A DNA stretch of 64,000 nucleotides from assembly GCA_013335535.1 (NCBI GenBank), contig JAAXVL010000008.1, forward strand, positions 62,001-126,000, in the 5' to 3' direction. The position numbers were made by a program, and so were the translations under genes. Positions 56,604-64,000 of the stretch are shown here, one piece after another (within the stretch, counting starts at the first letter, position 1; every line of letters starts with the position of its first letter). The notes beneath the pieces were generated by a model. That model worked only from the letters and a program-made list of their open reading frames with translations. It made no database searches and was not told the DNA's origin. The stretch comes from Azonexaceae bacterium (GTDB lineage Bacteria > Pseudomonadota > Gammaproteobacteria > Burkholderiales > Rhodocyclaceae).

Positions 56604-59009
56604 TTAGTTGCGAAGCGGTTTTCCCGTATCCAGCATGTGCTTGATCCGGGCCTGGGTTTCGGGGGTTTTCAGCAGTTCGACGAACAGCCGGCGCTCGACG
56701 GTGATCAGCCATTCCTCATCGACCAGGCTGCCCGTCTCGACCTCGCCGCCGCACAGGGCGATGGCGGCGTACTTGGCCACCTTGTAATCGTGGGCGGAAA
56801 TCATGCCGCCTTCTTTCATGTTCACCAGCATCATTTCGAAGGTCGCGATGCCGTTCTTGCCGGCGACCGGGATGGCGCGGGCCTTCGGCGGCGTGGCGTA
56901 GCCGGCCTCAGCCATGGCGCGCGCTTCGCGAATGGCCACGAAGAGCAGCTCATTGGCGTTGAACAGGATGGTGTCGGAGGGTTTGGCAAAACCATAATCG
57001 ACCGCTTCGACCGCGCTCTTGGCGACCTTGGCCATGGCAATCGTCATGAAGGCGTTTTGCAGGTAGTTGAAGACCTCGCCCGGCACGTTCGACTGGGCGG
57101 CCCAGTCAGCAGCGCGCACGGCAAATTCCTTGCAACCGCCGCCGGCCGGGATCAGGCCGACGCCGGCTTCAACGAGGCCAACATAGCTTTCCAGCGCCAT
57201 GACGCGCTTGCCGGCGTGCATGACGAACTCGCAGCCACCGCCCAGCGCCATGCCCTGCACCGCGGCAACGGTCGGCACCTGCGCGTATTTGAGCGTTTGC
57301 GAGGCGCGCTGAAATTTCTCGACGGTCTTTTCGAGCAAATCGAACTGCCCGGCGGCGATGGCTTCCGTCACCTGCGCCAGATTGGCGCCGACGGCGAACG
57401 GTGCTTCATGCCAGAGGACCACGCCGTCGAGCGTCGATTCGGCCTGGCGCACGGCGGCGATCACGCCGTCGAGCACTTCGTCACCGATGGTGTGCATCTT
57501 GGACTTGATCGACAGGATGCCGATTCCGGCGTCGACCGCCGGCAGTTTCCACAGGCGCACGCCATCGTTTTCGTATAGCGTTTCACCGGATTTTTCGGGC
57601 GTCGCGGCGATCTCGCCGAGGACTCGCTCGGGGAACAGCTGGCGCTGATAAACCGGCAGCGTCGAGCGCGGCACGTAAGCATTCTTGCTGGCCGAGTACG
57701 AACCCTGCGCCGTATGCACGCCGGTGCGCCCGGCTTCCAGAACCCAGGCCGGGAGCGGCGTGGCGCTCATGGTTTTGCCGGCAGCGATATCGGCAGCAAT
57801 GGCTTTGGCGATATCGCTCCAACCGGCCGCTTGCCAGGTCTCGAACGGCCCCTGCGCCCAGCCGAAGCCCCAACGCATGGCCAGATCGAGGTCGCGGGCG
57901 TTGTCGGCCACGTTTTCCAGCTGCACTGCGGCGTAGTGAAAGATGTCGCGGAAAATGGCCCACAGGAATTCGGCTTGCGGGTGCGCCGAAGCGCGCAAAG
58001 CGGCGAATTTCTCGGCCGGGTTCTTCATCTTGAGGATGGCAGCGACTTCCTCGGCCACTTCGCCCTCGGACTTGCGGTAATCCTGCGCCTTCAGATCGAT
58101 CACCTGGATTTCCTTGCCCTGCTTGCGGAATATGCCACAGCGGGTCTTCTGGCCCAGCGCGCCCTGCGCGATCAACGCCTGCAGCCAGGCCGGGCTGGTG
58201 AAATAGGCGTGCCACGGATCGTTGGGCAACGTGTCCTGCATGGTCTTGACGACGTGGGCCAGCGTGTCGAGGCCGACGACATCGGCCGTGCGGTAGGTGG
58301 CGCTCTTCGGGCGGCCGATCTTCGGACCGGTCAGCGCGTCAACTTCGTCAAAACCGAGGCCGAAGGCCTGGGTGTGGTGCATGACGGCCAGAATCGACAT
58401 GACGCCGATGCGGTTGGCGACGAAGTTCGGGGTATCGAGGGCACGGATAACGCCCTTGCCGAGGCGCGAGGTCAGCCAGGTTTCCAGCGTATCGAGCGTG
58501 CTGCCGTCGGTACTCTGCGTGCCGATGATCTCAACCAGATGCATGTAGCGCGGCGGGTTGAAGAAGTGGATGCCGCAGAAGCGCGGCCGGACGGCTTCTG
58601 GCAAGCCCTGCGCCAACGCATTCATCGACAGGCCAGAAGTGTTGGAGGCGATGATGGCATTCGGCGCCAGGTGCGGCGCGATCTTCGCGTAGAGGTCGTT
58701 CTTCCAGTCCATGCGCTCGGCGATGGCCTCGATGACGAGGTCGCATTCGGCGAGCAGCGACAGGTGTTCATCGTAGTTCGCAGCGTCGATGAACTTCAGC
58801 TTGCCCTTGCTGGCCAGCGGCGCCGGATCCAGCTTCTTCAGCCCGTCGAGGGCCTTCTTCACGATACCGTTCTTGTCGCCTTCCTTGGCCGGCAGGTCGA
58901 ACAGCACGACCGGCACGTTGGCGTTGGCCAGGTGCGCCGCAATCTGCGCCCCCATCACGCCAGCGCCGAGAACGGCCGCTTTCTTCACGATCAGCTTGTT
59001 CAATTGCAT
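56604..59009 (-). CDS. 3-hydroxyacyl-CoA dehydrogenase / enoyl-CoA hydratase fusion (HAD-ECH order, FadN type)
   Basis: The 801-residue bifunctional enzyme has an N-terminal NAD-binding dehydrogenase (LGAGVMGAQIAAHLANANVP, GIHFFNPPRYMHLVEIIGTQ), a middle domain, and a C-terminal crotonase domain (VAAVQGMALGGGCEFVMHAG). This order is opposite to FadB/FadJ and matches FadN/YusL. The annotated ATG at 59009 touches its AAGGAG site; a TTG at 59003 sits at the ideal 6-nt spacing and may be the true start. It is the first gene of a seven-gene operon and has a PsrA-like palindrome upstream. Confidence 0.94.
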   Translation of the reverse strand: MQLNKLIVKKAAVLGAGVMGAQIAAHLANANVPVVLFDLPAKEGDKNGIVKKALDGLKKLDPAPLASKGKLKFIDAANYDEHLSLLAECDLVIEAIAERMDWKNDLYAKIAPHLAPNAIIASNTSGLSMNALAQGLPEAVRPRFCGIHFFNPPRYMHLVEIIGTQSTDGSTLDTLETWLTSRLGKGVIRALDTPNFVANRIGVMSILAVMHHTQAFGLGFDEVDALTGPKIGRPKSATYRTADVVGLDTLAHVVKTMQDTLPNDPWHAYFTSPAWLQALIAQGALGQKTRCGIFRKQGKEIQVIDLKAQDYRKSEGEVAEEVAAILKMKNPAEKFAALRASAHPQAEFLWAIFRDIFHYAAVQLENVADNARDLDLAMRWGFGWAQGPFETWQAAGWSDIAKAIAADIAAGKTMSATPLPAWVLEAGRTGVHTAQGSYSASKNAYVPRSTLPVYQRQLFPERVLGEIAATPEKSGETLYENDGVRLWKLPAVDAGIGILSIKSKMHTIGDEVLDGVIAAVRQAESTLDGVVLWHEAPFAVGANLAQVTEAIAAGQFDLLEKTVEKFQRASQTLKYAQVPTVAAVQGMALGGGCEFVMHAGKRVMALESYVGLVEAGVGLIPAGGGCKEFAVRAADWAAQSNVPGEVFNYLQNAFMTIAMAKVAKSAVEAVDYGFAKPSDTILFNANELLFVAIREARAMAEAGYATPPKARAIPVAGKNGIATFEMMLVNMKEGGMISAHDYKVAKYAAIALCGGEVETGSLVDEEWLITVERRLFVELLKTPETQARIKHMLDTGKPLRN

Positions 59010-59048
59010 CTCCTTTTTAGTCTTTTATTTTCCGCTTCGTTAATATAA

Positions 59049-59061
59049 AACGAACGTTTGA
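59049..59061 (-). promoter_or_regulatory. PsrA-like operator upstream of the fadN operon
   Basis: AAACGAACGTTTG fits the published PsrA site (C/G-AAAC, 2-4 bases, GTTT-G/C) except for the first base. It lies 40 bp before the fadN-type start. The same word occurs upstream of fadL. Confidence 0.65.
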
Positions 59062-59077
59062 ATTATAGAGCGACAAC

Positions 59078-59116
59078 TTCCACGGTCAACCGGTTTTTTG
59101 GCCCAAATTCGAAAAA
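59078..59116 (-). repeat. Dispersed element, copy 15 (intergenic)
   Basis: CTTCCACGGTCAACCGG, TTTTTTGGCCC and AAATTCGAAA in order. The first A tract is inverted to T here, but the core is perfect and the spacing is kept. Confidence 0.85.
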
Positions 59117-59140
59117 AATCCCCGGGCTGGCCGGGGATGG
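59112..59140 (-). terminator. Terminator of fadL
   Basis: Stem TCCCCGG/CCGGGGA with a five-base loop, followed on the minus strand by seven T residues. It lies 24 bp after the fadL stop and abuts copy 15 of the element. Confidence 0.85.
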
Positions 59141-59162
59141 AAAACACTATGAATCAGAGCAC

Positions 59163-60410
59163 TTAGAAGGCCATGGAAAGCTGGGCGCCAAGAATGATGG
59201 CCTTGTCGTCGTAGGTGCCCTTAACGATGCCGCGGGAAGGAGCGTTTGCACTCTGGTCGTTATTGATTTCCGCATCCTTGATCAGCAGATAGGTCGCACC
59301 CACATCAATAGTCGTGTTCTTGGCCGGTTTCCATTGCGTACCAATGCTGAACCAAATCCGGTCGTTATCAGGTAGCGACACAAGGCGCGTGCTTGCCCCC
59401 TTGACCGGCGTCTGGTCATAGGCGAGACCGAGTTTCAGTTTCCATGCGTCGTTCAGTTGATAGTTGGCACCAGCGGCAACGCGCCACGTATCACGAAATT
59501 CGGTATCAAGCGTCTGGAGGGGCACACCGGAGGCGCGGAGGACGTCGATCTTCGGAATCGAACTCCAGCCAGTCCAGGAGATATCACCGAGCAGTTCCCA
59601 TTGATCACCCAGCTTCTGCGTGGCGCTGAGAATAAAGGTATCGGGCAACTTAACGCTCGCCTTTACATCGCCCGATGCCGCACTCAACGGCGCAGTGAAG
59701 GCAACGTTGCCCGTCGTTTCATATTTGACGGTCGAACGATAGGAAACACCAATTTTGGTGGCCGGACTAAGTGTAAACAACGCGCCCGCATTCCAGCCCC
59801 AAGCGGAGTCATTGAGTTTCAGAGTCGCAGTCGCACCTGAATAAGGCGCTCCGGTACCAACCACCCGCACATATTCCGCATCAATCGTCTGGTAGCTCAC
59901 GCCACCGCCGATCGACAGCCAGTCATTGGCACGCCAGGCAACAGAAGGGTTTACATTGATCGTCTTGATCTGGAACTTCAGCGACTGCGCCGCGCCAGTC
60001 CAGGGATTGGCGTAGTCCGTCATCAGGCCAAACGGCGCACCAATACCGAGGCCGATGGAGATGTCCTTGGCTACCCGCCAGGAAAGATAGGCATTCGGAA
60101 TGTAGCCATCGGTACCACCGTCGGCGTTACCGACCAATGTGGTACCGGTAGAAGAACCATTGTTATTGAACTTGTAACTGGCGCTGACCAGCGACACGCC
60201 CGTGGATACTTCGACATCCTTCAACTGCGTCATGCCAGCCGGGTTGTAGAAGATTGTGCTGGCGTTTTCGGCTACAGCCGCCGAACCGGCGTAGGCATTA
60301 CCCAGTCCGCTGGCATTCTGCTCCAGCAACTGAAACCCAGCTGCCGCCGCGCTGCCGGAAAAAGCGATGGCGATGAGCGCCGGGATGAGGCGTAGATTGG
60401 TTTTACTCAT
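59163..60410 (-). CDS. fadL: FadL family outer-membrane long-chain fatty-acid transporter
   Basis: The 415-residue protein has a signal peptide and the FadL/OmpP1 signature: AGFQLLEQNASGLGNAYAGS, TIFYNPAGMTQL, a long beta-barrel and a C-terminal aromatic residue (LGAQLSMAF). It brings fatty acids or hydrocarbons through the outer membrane and feeds FadD. The ATG at 60410 has AGGAG 8 nt upstream; the longer frame has no similarity. Two PsrA-like palindromes lie upstream. Confidence 0.93.
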   Translation of the reverse strand: MSKTNLRLIPALIAIAFSGSAAAAGFQLLEQNASGLGNAYAGSAAVAENASTIFYNPAGMTQLKDVEVSTGVSLVSASYKFNNNGSSTGTTLVGNADGGTDGYIPNAYLSWRVAKDISIGLGIGAPFGLMTDYANPWTGAAQSLKFQIKTINVNPSVAWRANDWLSIGGGVSYQTIDAEYVRVVGTGAPYSGATATLKLNDSAWGWNAGALFTLSPATKIGVSYRSTVKYETTGNVAFTAPLSAASGDVKASVKLPDTFILSATQKLGDQWELLGDISWTGWSSIPKIDVLRASGVPLQTLDTEFRDTWRVAAGANYQLNDAWKLKLGLAYDQTPVKGASTRLVSLPDNDRIWFSIGTQWKPAKNTTIDVGATYLLIKDAEINNDQSANAPSRGIVKGTYDDKAIILGAQLSMAF

Positions 60411-60489
60411 TGATTCGTCTCCTGTTTTATATATATTGGGAGGGGTTCTCCCTGTGCTTCTGCTGCGATTAAATCTCAAACATCGAGAT

Positions 60490-60529
60490 CAAACGCCGTT
60501 TGAATTGCAACTTTTCAAACGAACGTTGG
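60490..60529 (-). promoter_or_regulatory. Two PsrA-like palindromes upstream of fadL
   Basis: CAAACGCCGTTTG (60490-60502) is a perfect palindrome and an exact match to the PsrA consensus with a 3-base spacer. CAAACGAACGTTGG (60516-60529) is an imperfect second site. They lie 80-120 bp before the fadL start. Confidence 0.7.
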
Positions 60530-60541
60530 AAATAAACAACA

Positions 60542-62446
60542 CTATTTTTGTGCATCGTTCAAATAGTTCAGTGGCCCACCGGTAAAGGGGGCGAATCCGG
60601 TCCCGAATATCACACCGGCATCGGCCAGTTCCCGGTCGGCGACAACGCTGTCGGCGACAAGCCTTGAGGCACGCTCGATCAGCGGTGTGACCAGCCGTTC
60701 AGCGAGACCGGCCGGCACACCACCGGCGGCGGCCTTGGCGGGCTTGCCCGACGACCAGTCGTAAAAGCCCTGCCCGCTCTTCTTGCCGAGCTGATTTTTC
60801 TCGACCCGTTCGATCAGGCAACGCGGCGCATCGGCGCCACCGGCCAGTTGCTTGCCGGCCGCCATGGCGATGTCGAGACCGACGGTGTCGATCAGTTCGA
60901 TCGGCCCCATCGGCATGCCGAAGGCGAGCATGGCTTCGTCGACGGTTTCCGGGGAAACACCCTCGTCGACCGCGCGCATGGCAGCCAGCATGTAGGGCGC
61001 CAGCACGGCATTGACCAGAAATCCCGGCGCGCTTTTGACCGGCAGCGGCAGCTTGTCGATCTGTTTGACGAAGGCGCAGGCGGCCTGCACGGCGGCCGGA
61101 TCAGCCCGATCGGCCTCGACGACTTCGACCAGCGGCATCATCGCAACCGGGTTGAAGAAGTGGATGCCGACCAGGCGCTGCGGTTGTTGCAGCACCGTGC
61201 GCAGATCTTCGAGCTTGAGGCTGGAGGTGTTGGTGGCGAGTACGGCGCCCGGTTTCATTCGCGGTTCGAGCGACTTGAACAGCGCGTGCTTGGCCTCGAC
61301 GTTTTCGAAGATGGCTTCGATGACCACGTCGGCGTGCGCCACACCGTCGCCGTTCGGATCGGGTATCAGGCGGTCGAAGGCATCGCGAACCTTGAGCGGC
61401 TCGCGCAGGCGTTTGCTGAACAGGGCATGGGCGCGCTTGAGGGCCGGCGCGATCCGCTCCAACGTTTGGTCCTGCAGGGTCACCGTCATGCCGCGCAGGG
61501 CGCACCAGGCGGCGATGTCGCCCCCCATCACACCGGCACCGACGACATGAACACGTTTGGCCTTGAAGTCGGATGCCTTGCCGAAGCCCTTGAGCCGCTC
61601 CTGCAGGTGATAGACGCGAACCAGATTGCGTGCCGTCGGCGAGGTGATGATGCGGTCGATGACTTCCGGCGCGGCCAGCGCGTTACCGTCGTGCTTTTCC
61701 CACAAATCAATGATGGCGTAGGGCGCCGGGTAGTGTTCCGGCCGCGCCTTTTGGGCTACCTGTTTGCGGGCGCCGTTGGCGACAACCGATTTGAGCGGGC
61801 CATTGAGCAGGCGTTGCATGAAGGGCAGCAGCCGGCGCGGCTGACCGGAGAGCAACAGTTGGCGGGCGGCCATCTCCATGACACGCGGCGGCACGCAATC
61901 GTCGGCCAGGCCCATCTTTTTGGCGCGCTTGGCGTCGATGGTCTTGCCGGTCAGCATCATGTCGAGCGCGGCGGCCGGACCGACGCGCTTGGGTAGCCGC
62001 AGCATGCCACCCCAGCCGGGGAAGATGCCGAGCATGACTTCGGGCAGACCCATCTTGGTGCCGGATTCGTCGACGGCCAGCAGATAGCGGCAAGCCAGCG
62101 CCAGTTCCAGACCGCCACCCAGGCAATGGCCACGGACCAGCGCCAGCGTCGGGTAAGGCACGGCGGCCAGCCGGTTGAACAGGTTCCAGCCACGCGTCAC
62201 CAGCGCCCTGCTCTTGTCTGCAGAATCGAGTTGCGAGAACTCCTCGATGTCGGCGCCGGCGATGAAGCCGGCTTCCTTGCCGGAACGGACAATGAGGCCC
62301 TTGGGCGGCTGTTTGTCGAGCTGGTCGAGGATCTCGCCGAACTCGGCCATGACTTCAGCGGACAAGGAGTTAGCGGATTCGCCGACCTTGTCGATGACAG
62401 CGACGACGATGCCCGTTTCTTCCTTGATCAGTTGCCAGTGTTTCAT
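60542..62446 (-). CDS. fadJ: Enoyl-CoA hydratase / 3-hydroxyacyl-CoA dehydrogenase fusion (FadB/FadJ order)
   Basis: The 634-residue protein has an N-terminal crotonase domain (AGFIAGADIEEF, GHCLGGGLELALACRYLLAV, GIFPGWGGMLRLPKRVGPA) and C-terminal dehydrogenase (VVGAGVMGGDIAAWCALRG, VGIHFFNPVAMMPLVEVVEA). It is about 80-90 residues shorter than E. coli FadB/FadJ, mainly at the C-terminus. The upstream neighbours are the second thiolase and fadE, making a separate oxidation operon. Confidence 0.92.
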   Translation of the reverse strand: MKHWQLIKEETGIVVAVIDKVGESANSLSAEVMAEFGEILDQLDKQPPKGLIVRSGKEAGFIAGADIEEFSQLDSADKSRALVTRGWNLFNRLAAVPYPTLALVRGHCLGGGLELALACRYLLAVDESGTKMGLPEVMLGIFPGWGGMLRLPKRVGPAAALDMMLTGKTIDAKRAKKMGLADDCVPPRVMEMAARQLLLSGQPRRLLPFMQRLLNGPLKSVVANGARKQVAQKARPEHYPAPYAIIDLWEKHDGNALAAPEVIDRIITSPTARNLVRVYHLQERLKGFGKASDFKAKRVHVVGAGVMGGDIAAWCALRGMTVTLQDQTLERIAPALKRAHALFSKRLREPLKVRDAFDRLIPDPNGDGVAHADVVIEAIFENVEAKHALFKSLEPRMKPGAVLATNTSSLKLEDLRTVLQQPQRLVGIHFFNPVAMMPLVEVVEADRADPAAVQAACAFVKQIDKLPLPVKSAPGFLVNAVLAPYMLAAMRAVDEGVSPETVDEAMLAFGMPMGPIELIDTVGLDIAMAAGKQLAGGADAPRCLIERVEKNQLGKKSGQGFYDWSSGKPAKAAAGGVPAGLAERLVTPLIERASRLVADSVVADRELADAGVIFGTGFAPFTGGPLNYLNDAQK

Positions 62447-62463
62447 GCGCCGATCCCCCGCGT

Positions 62464-62502
62464 CTCCACGGTCAACCGGAAAAAACGCCCAAAATTAAAA
62501 TC
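62464..62502 (-). repeat. Dispersed element, copy 16 (intergenic)
   Basis: CTCCACGGTCAACCGG, AAAAAACGCCC and AAAATTAAAAT in order; perfect core. It fills most of the 61 bp between the thiolase stop and the fadJ start. Confidence 0.92.
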
Positions 62503-62507
62503 GGTGT

Positions 62508-63791
62508 TCATAGCGCCTCCACCAGCATCGCCCCGCCCAGACCACCACCGATGCAAATCGTGGCGATCCCGCGTTTCGCGTTGTTCCGGCGCAAGACGTT
62601 GAGCAGATGCAGCACGATGCGCGCCCCAGAAGCGCCGACCGGGTGGCCGATGGCGATGGCGCCGCCATCCACGTTGAGTTTCTCGTCGTCAATGGAGCCG
62701 AGGGCTCCGGGCAGATCGAGCTGCTCGCGGCAGTACTCCTCCGATTTCCACGCGGCCTGACAGCCGAGCACCTGCGCGGCGAAGGCTTCGTTTAGCTCCC
62801 AGTAATCGACGTCGTTGAGTCCCAGGCCATGGCGCTGCAGGATCGGCGTCGTGGCATGCACCGGGCCGAGGCCCATCTGCGCCGGGTCGAGGCCGGCCCA
62901 TTCGCTGTCGACGATCTTGCCGATGGGCTTGAGGCCCCATTTCTGCACGGCTTCTTCCGAAGCCAGAATCACCCAGGCAGCGCCGTCAGTGATCTGCGAG
63001 CTGTTGGCGGCCGTGATGTTGCCGTATTTCTTGTCGAAGAAAGGCTTGAGCTTGGCCATGCCGGCCATGCTGGCATCGGCCCGCACGCCGTCGTCTTCGG
63101 CGTAAACCTTGCCCTGCCCATCAACCACCGGAACGATCTCGCCGTAATAGCCGGCGGCCCGCGCCGACATCGCTTTCAAATGACTTTTGACGGCGAACTC
63201 GTCCATCTGCTGGCGGTTGATGCCGAATTTCCAGGCCAGGTTTTCAGCCGTCTGGCCCATGAGCAGGCCGACGACGGGATCGGTCAGGCCTTTCATGAGG
63301 CCGATGACCGGCTTGAGCAATTCCGCTGCGGGCAATTTCAAAAAATGGCCGATTTTCTGGTTGACCGTGCGCAGGCTCATCATGCCGGCGAACCAGCGCA
63401 CCATCGCATCGGAATAGAGCAACGGCGCCCGTGACAGCGCATCGACGCCGCCGGCCAGCACCAGTTCAGAACGCCCGCACTGGATGTTGGCGATGGCCGA
63501 ATCGATGGCCTGCATGCCGGAAGCGCAGTTGCGCATGACCGTCCACCCCGGCACCTTCTTGCCGCAGCCGAGGCGCAGGGCGACCATGCGGCCGATGTTG
63601 GTTTCATCCGGCGAGGGCGCGGCGCAGCCGAGGATGACCTCGTCGAGATCGCTCGGCGCGAAGGGCTGGCGCAGCAGCAAAGCCCGCCCGGCCTGAGTGG
63701 CGAGGTCGGAGGCAGCGAAGACGCCCGGCCCTTTCTGGGCTTTCAAAAATGGCGAGCGGGCGCCGTCCACCACGTAAATCGTCTTGCTCAT
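62508..63791 (-). CDS. fadI: Acetyl-CoA C-acetyltransferase (thiolase, FadI-like)
   Basis: The 427-residue thiolase has the catalytic Cys in VMRNCASGMQAIDSAIAN, His in IAIGHPVGASGARIVLHLL and Cys in ATICIGGGLGGAMLVEAL. It is longer than the FadA-type paralog at 55.4 kb and belongs with fadE and fadJ. Residues about 140-153 (SLRTVNQKIGHFLKLP) are encoded by a copy of the dispersed element. The start at 63791 lies 2 bp after the fadE stop. Confidence 0.92.
   Translation of the reverse strand: MSKTIYVVDGARSPFLKAQKGPGVFAASDLATQAGRALLLRQPFAPSDLDEVILGCAAPSPDETNIGRMVALRLGCGKKVPGWTVMRNCASGMQAIDSAIANIQCGRSELVLAGGVDALSRAPLLYSDAMVRWFAGMMSLRTVNQKIGHFLKLPAAELLKPVIGLMKGLTDPVVGLLMGQTAENLAWKFGINRQQMDEFAVKSHLKAMSARAAGYYGEIVPVVDGQGKVYAEDDGVRADASMAGMAKLKPFFDKKYGNITAANSSQITDGAAWVILASEEAVQKWGLKPIGKIVDSEWAGLDPAQMGLGPVHATTPILQRHGLGLNDVDYWELNEAFAAQVLGCQAAWKSEEYCREQLDLPGALGSIDDEKLNVDGGAIAIGHPVGASGARIVLHLLNVLRRNNAKRGIATICIGGGLGGAMLVEAL
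63333..63370 (+). repeat. Dispersed element, copy 17 (inside fadI)
   Basis: CAATTTCAAAAAATGGCCG followed by ATTTTCTGGTTGACCGTGC; two mismatches at the core edges. It is read in frame as RTVNQKIGHFLK in a loop region of the thiolase. Confidence 0.8.
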
Positions 63792-63793
63792 GC

Positions 63794-64000
63794 TCACGCC
63801 GCCATCCGGCATTCGGCCGGCTTGTTCGCCGTCGCCACGCCGTAATCGAAGGGGAAATCATCGACATGCACGACGATGTCGCGCAGGTGGTTGCGCTGCT
63901 TCATGAGCTCGTACTCGGCCGCCGAAATGACCCCGGCCTCGAAGGCGGCGACCGCGATGTCGCGCACGTTGGCCAGCGGGTTGTTGTCGAAACGACCGGC
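63794..64000 (-). CDS. fadE: Acyl-CoA dehydrogenase FadE, C-terminal end (5' part outside window)
   Basis: The visible 68 codons end in an acidic VHVDDFPFDYG segment and are followed directly by fadI with a 2-bp gap. The sequence before it (AAFEAGVISAAEYELMKQRN) fits the C-terminal DUF1974-type extension of the long FadE proteins, whose last residues are also VDDF-like. The catalytic part is beyond the window edge, so the call rests on this tail and the operon context. Confidence 0.72.
   Translation of the reverse strand, partial: AGRFDNNPLANVRDIAVAAFEAGVISAAEYELMKQRNHLRDIVVHVDDFPFDYGVATANKPAECRMAA

Overview
The window looks like chromosomal DNA of a GC-rich betaproteobacterium, most likely a Rhodocyclales/Dechloromonas-Azoarcus type organism (inference from gene content). 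The evidence is dense short-gap operons, many cyclic-di-GMP and chemotaxis proteins, a PEP-CTERM protein, FliW, YceI/cytochrome b561 and a full set of fatty-acid oxidation genes. No insertion sequence, prophage, CRISPR array or rRNA operon was seen.

Layout. 0-7 kb: end of a glutathione peroxidase, an O-methyltransferase, a PEP-CTERM protein, glutamate dehydrogenase, a class V aminotransferase, a soluble zinc-binding chemoreceptor and a DUF1684 protein. 7-16 kb: ClpB with a sigma-32-like promoter, a Cache-domain chemoreceptor, prfC-moaE, and small housekeeping genes. 16-34 kb: rlmJ, a MazG-like hydrolase, a PAS-GGDEF cyclase, a gamma-carbonic anhydrase, an AlkD-like protein, fliW, tex, a ferric-reductase-like flavoprotein, an Hsp33 lacking two of its four usual zinc cysteines, a histidine kinase, a FAD-linked oxidase, rimO, an HD-GYP protein and two tRNAs (Val, Thr). 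34-42 kb: a TonB-dependent receptor with YfiR, a DUF541/GlsB pair, a LysR regulator divergent from a ring-opening dioxygenase, and a cytochrome b561/YceI/YceI operon. 42-49.7 kb: a degenerate HD-GYP sensor, a LapG-like protease, and a DUF560 (Slam, type XI secretion) outer-membrane protein followed by two tandem paralogous secreted proteins that look like its cargo. 49.8-64 kb: a seven-gene fatty-acid operon (fadN-type multienzyme to acyl-CoA dehydrogenase), fadL, and a second fadE-thiolase-fadB/J operon. Palindromes matching the PsrA consensus precede fadN and fadL.

The main unexplained signal is a dispersed element of about 36-39 bp found 18 times. It has a 14-nt core (CCGGTTGACCGTGG) preceded by two A/T-rich tracts about one helical turn apart. 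Nine copies are intergenic although coding sequence fills most of the window. The other nine lie in or across genes, where they are read in frame through several conserved proteins and in one case supply a GTG start codon. The element forms no strong hairpin and is absent from the 40.4-50.4 kb stretch that contains the secretion locus. Its architecture (rigid core plus two phased A/T tracts) resembles the uptake signal sequence of Pasteurellaceae, so a DNA-uptake sequence for natural transformation is my leading hypothesis; a chromosome-organising site is the main alternative.
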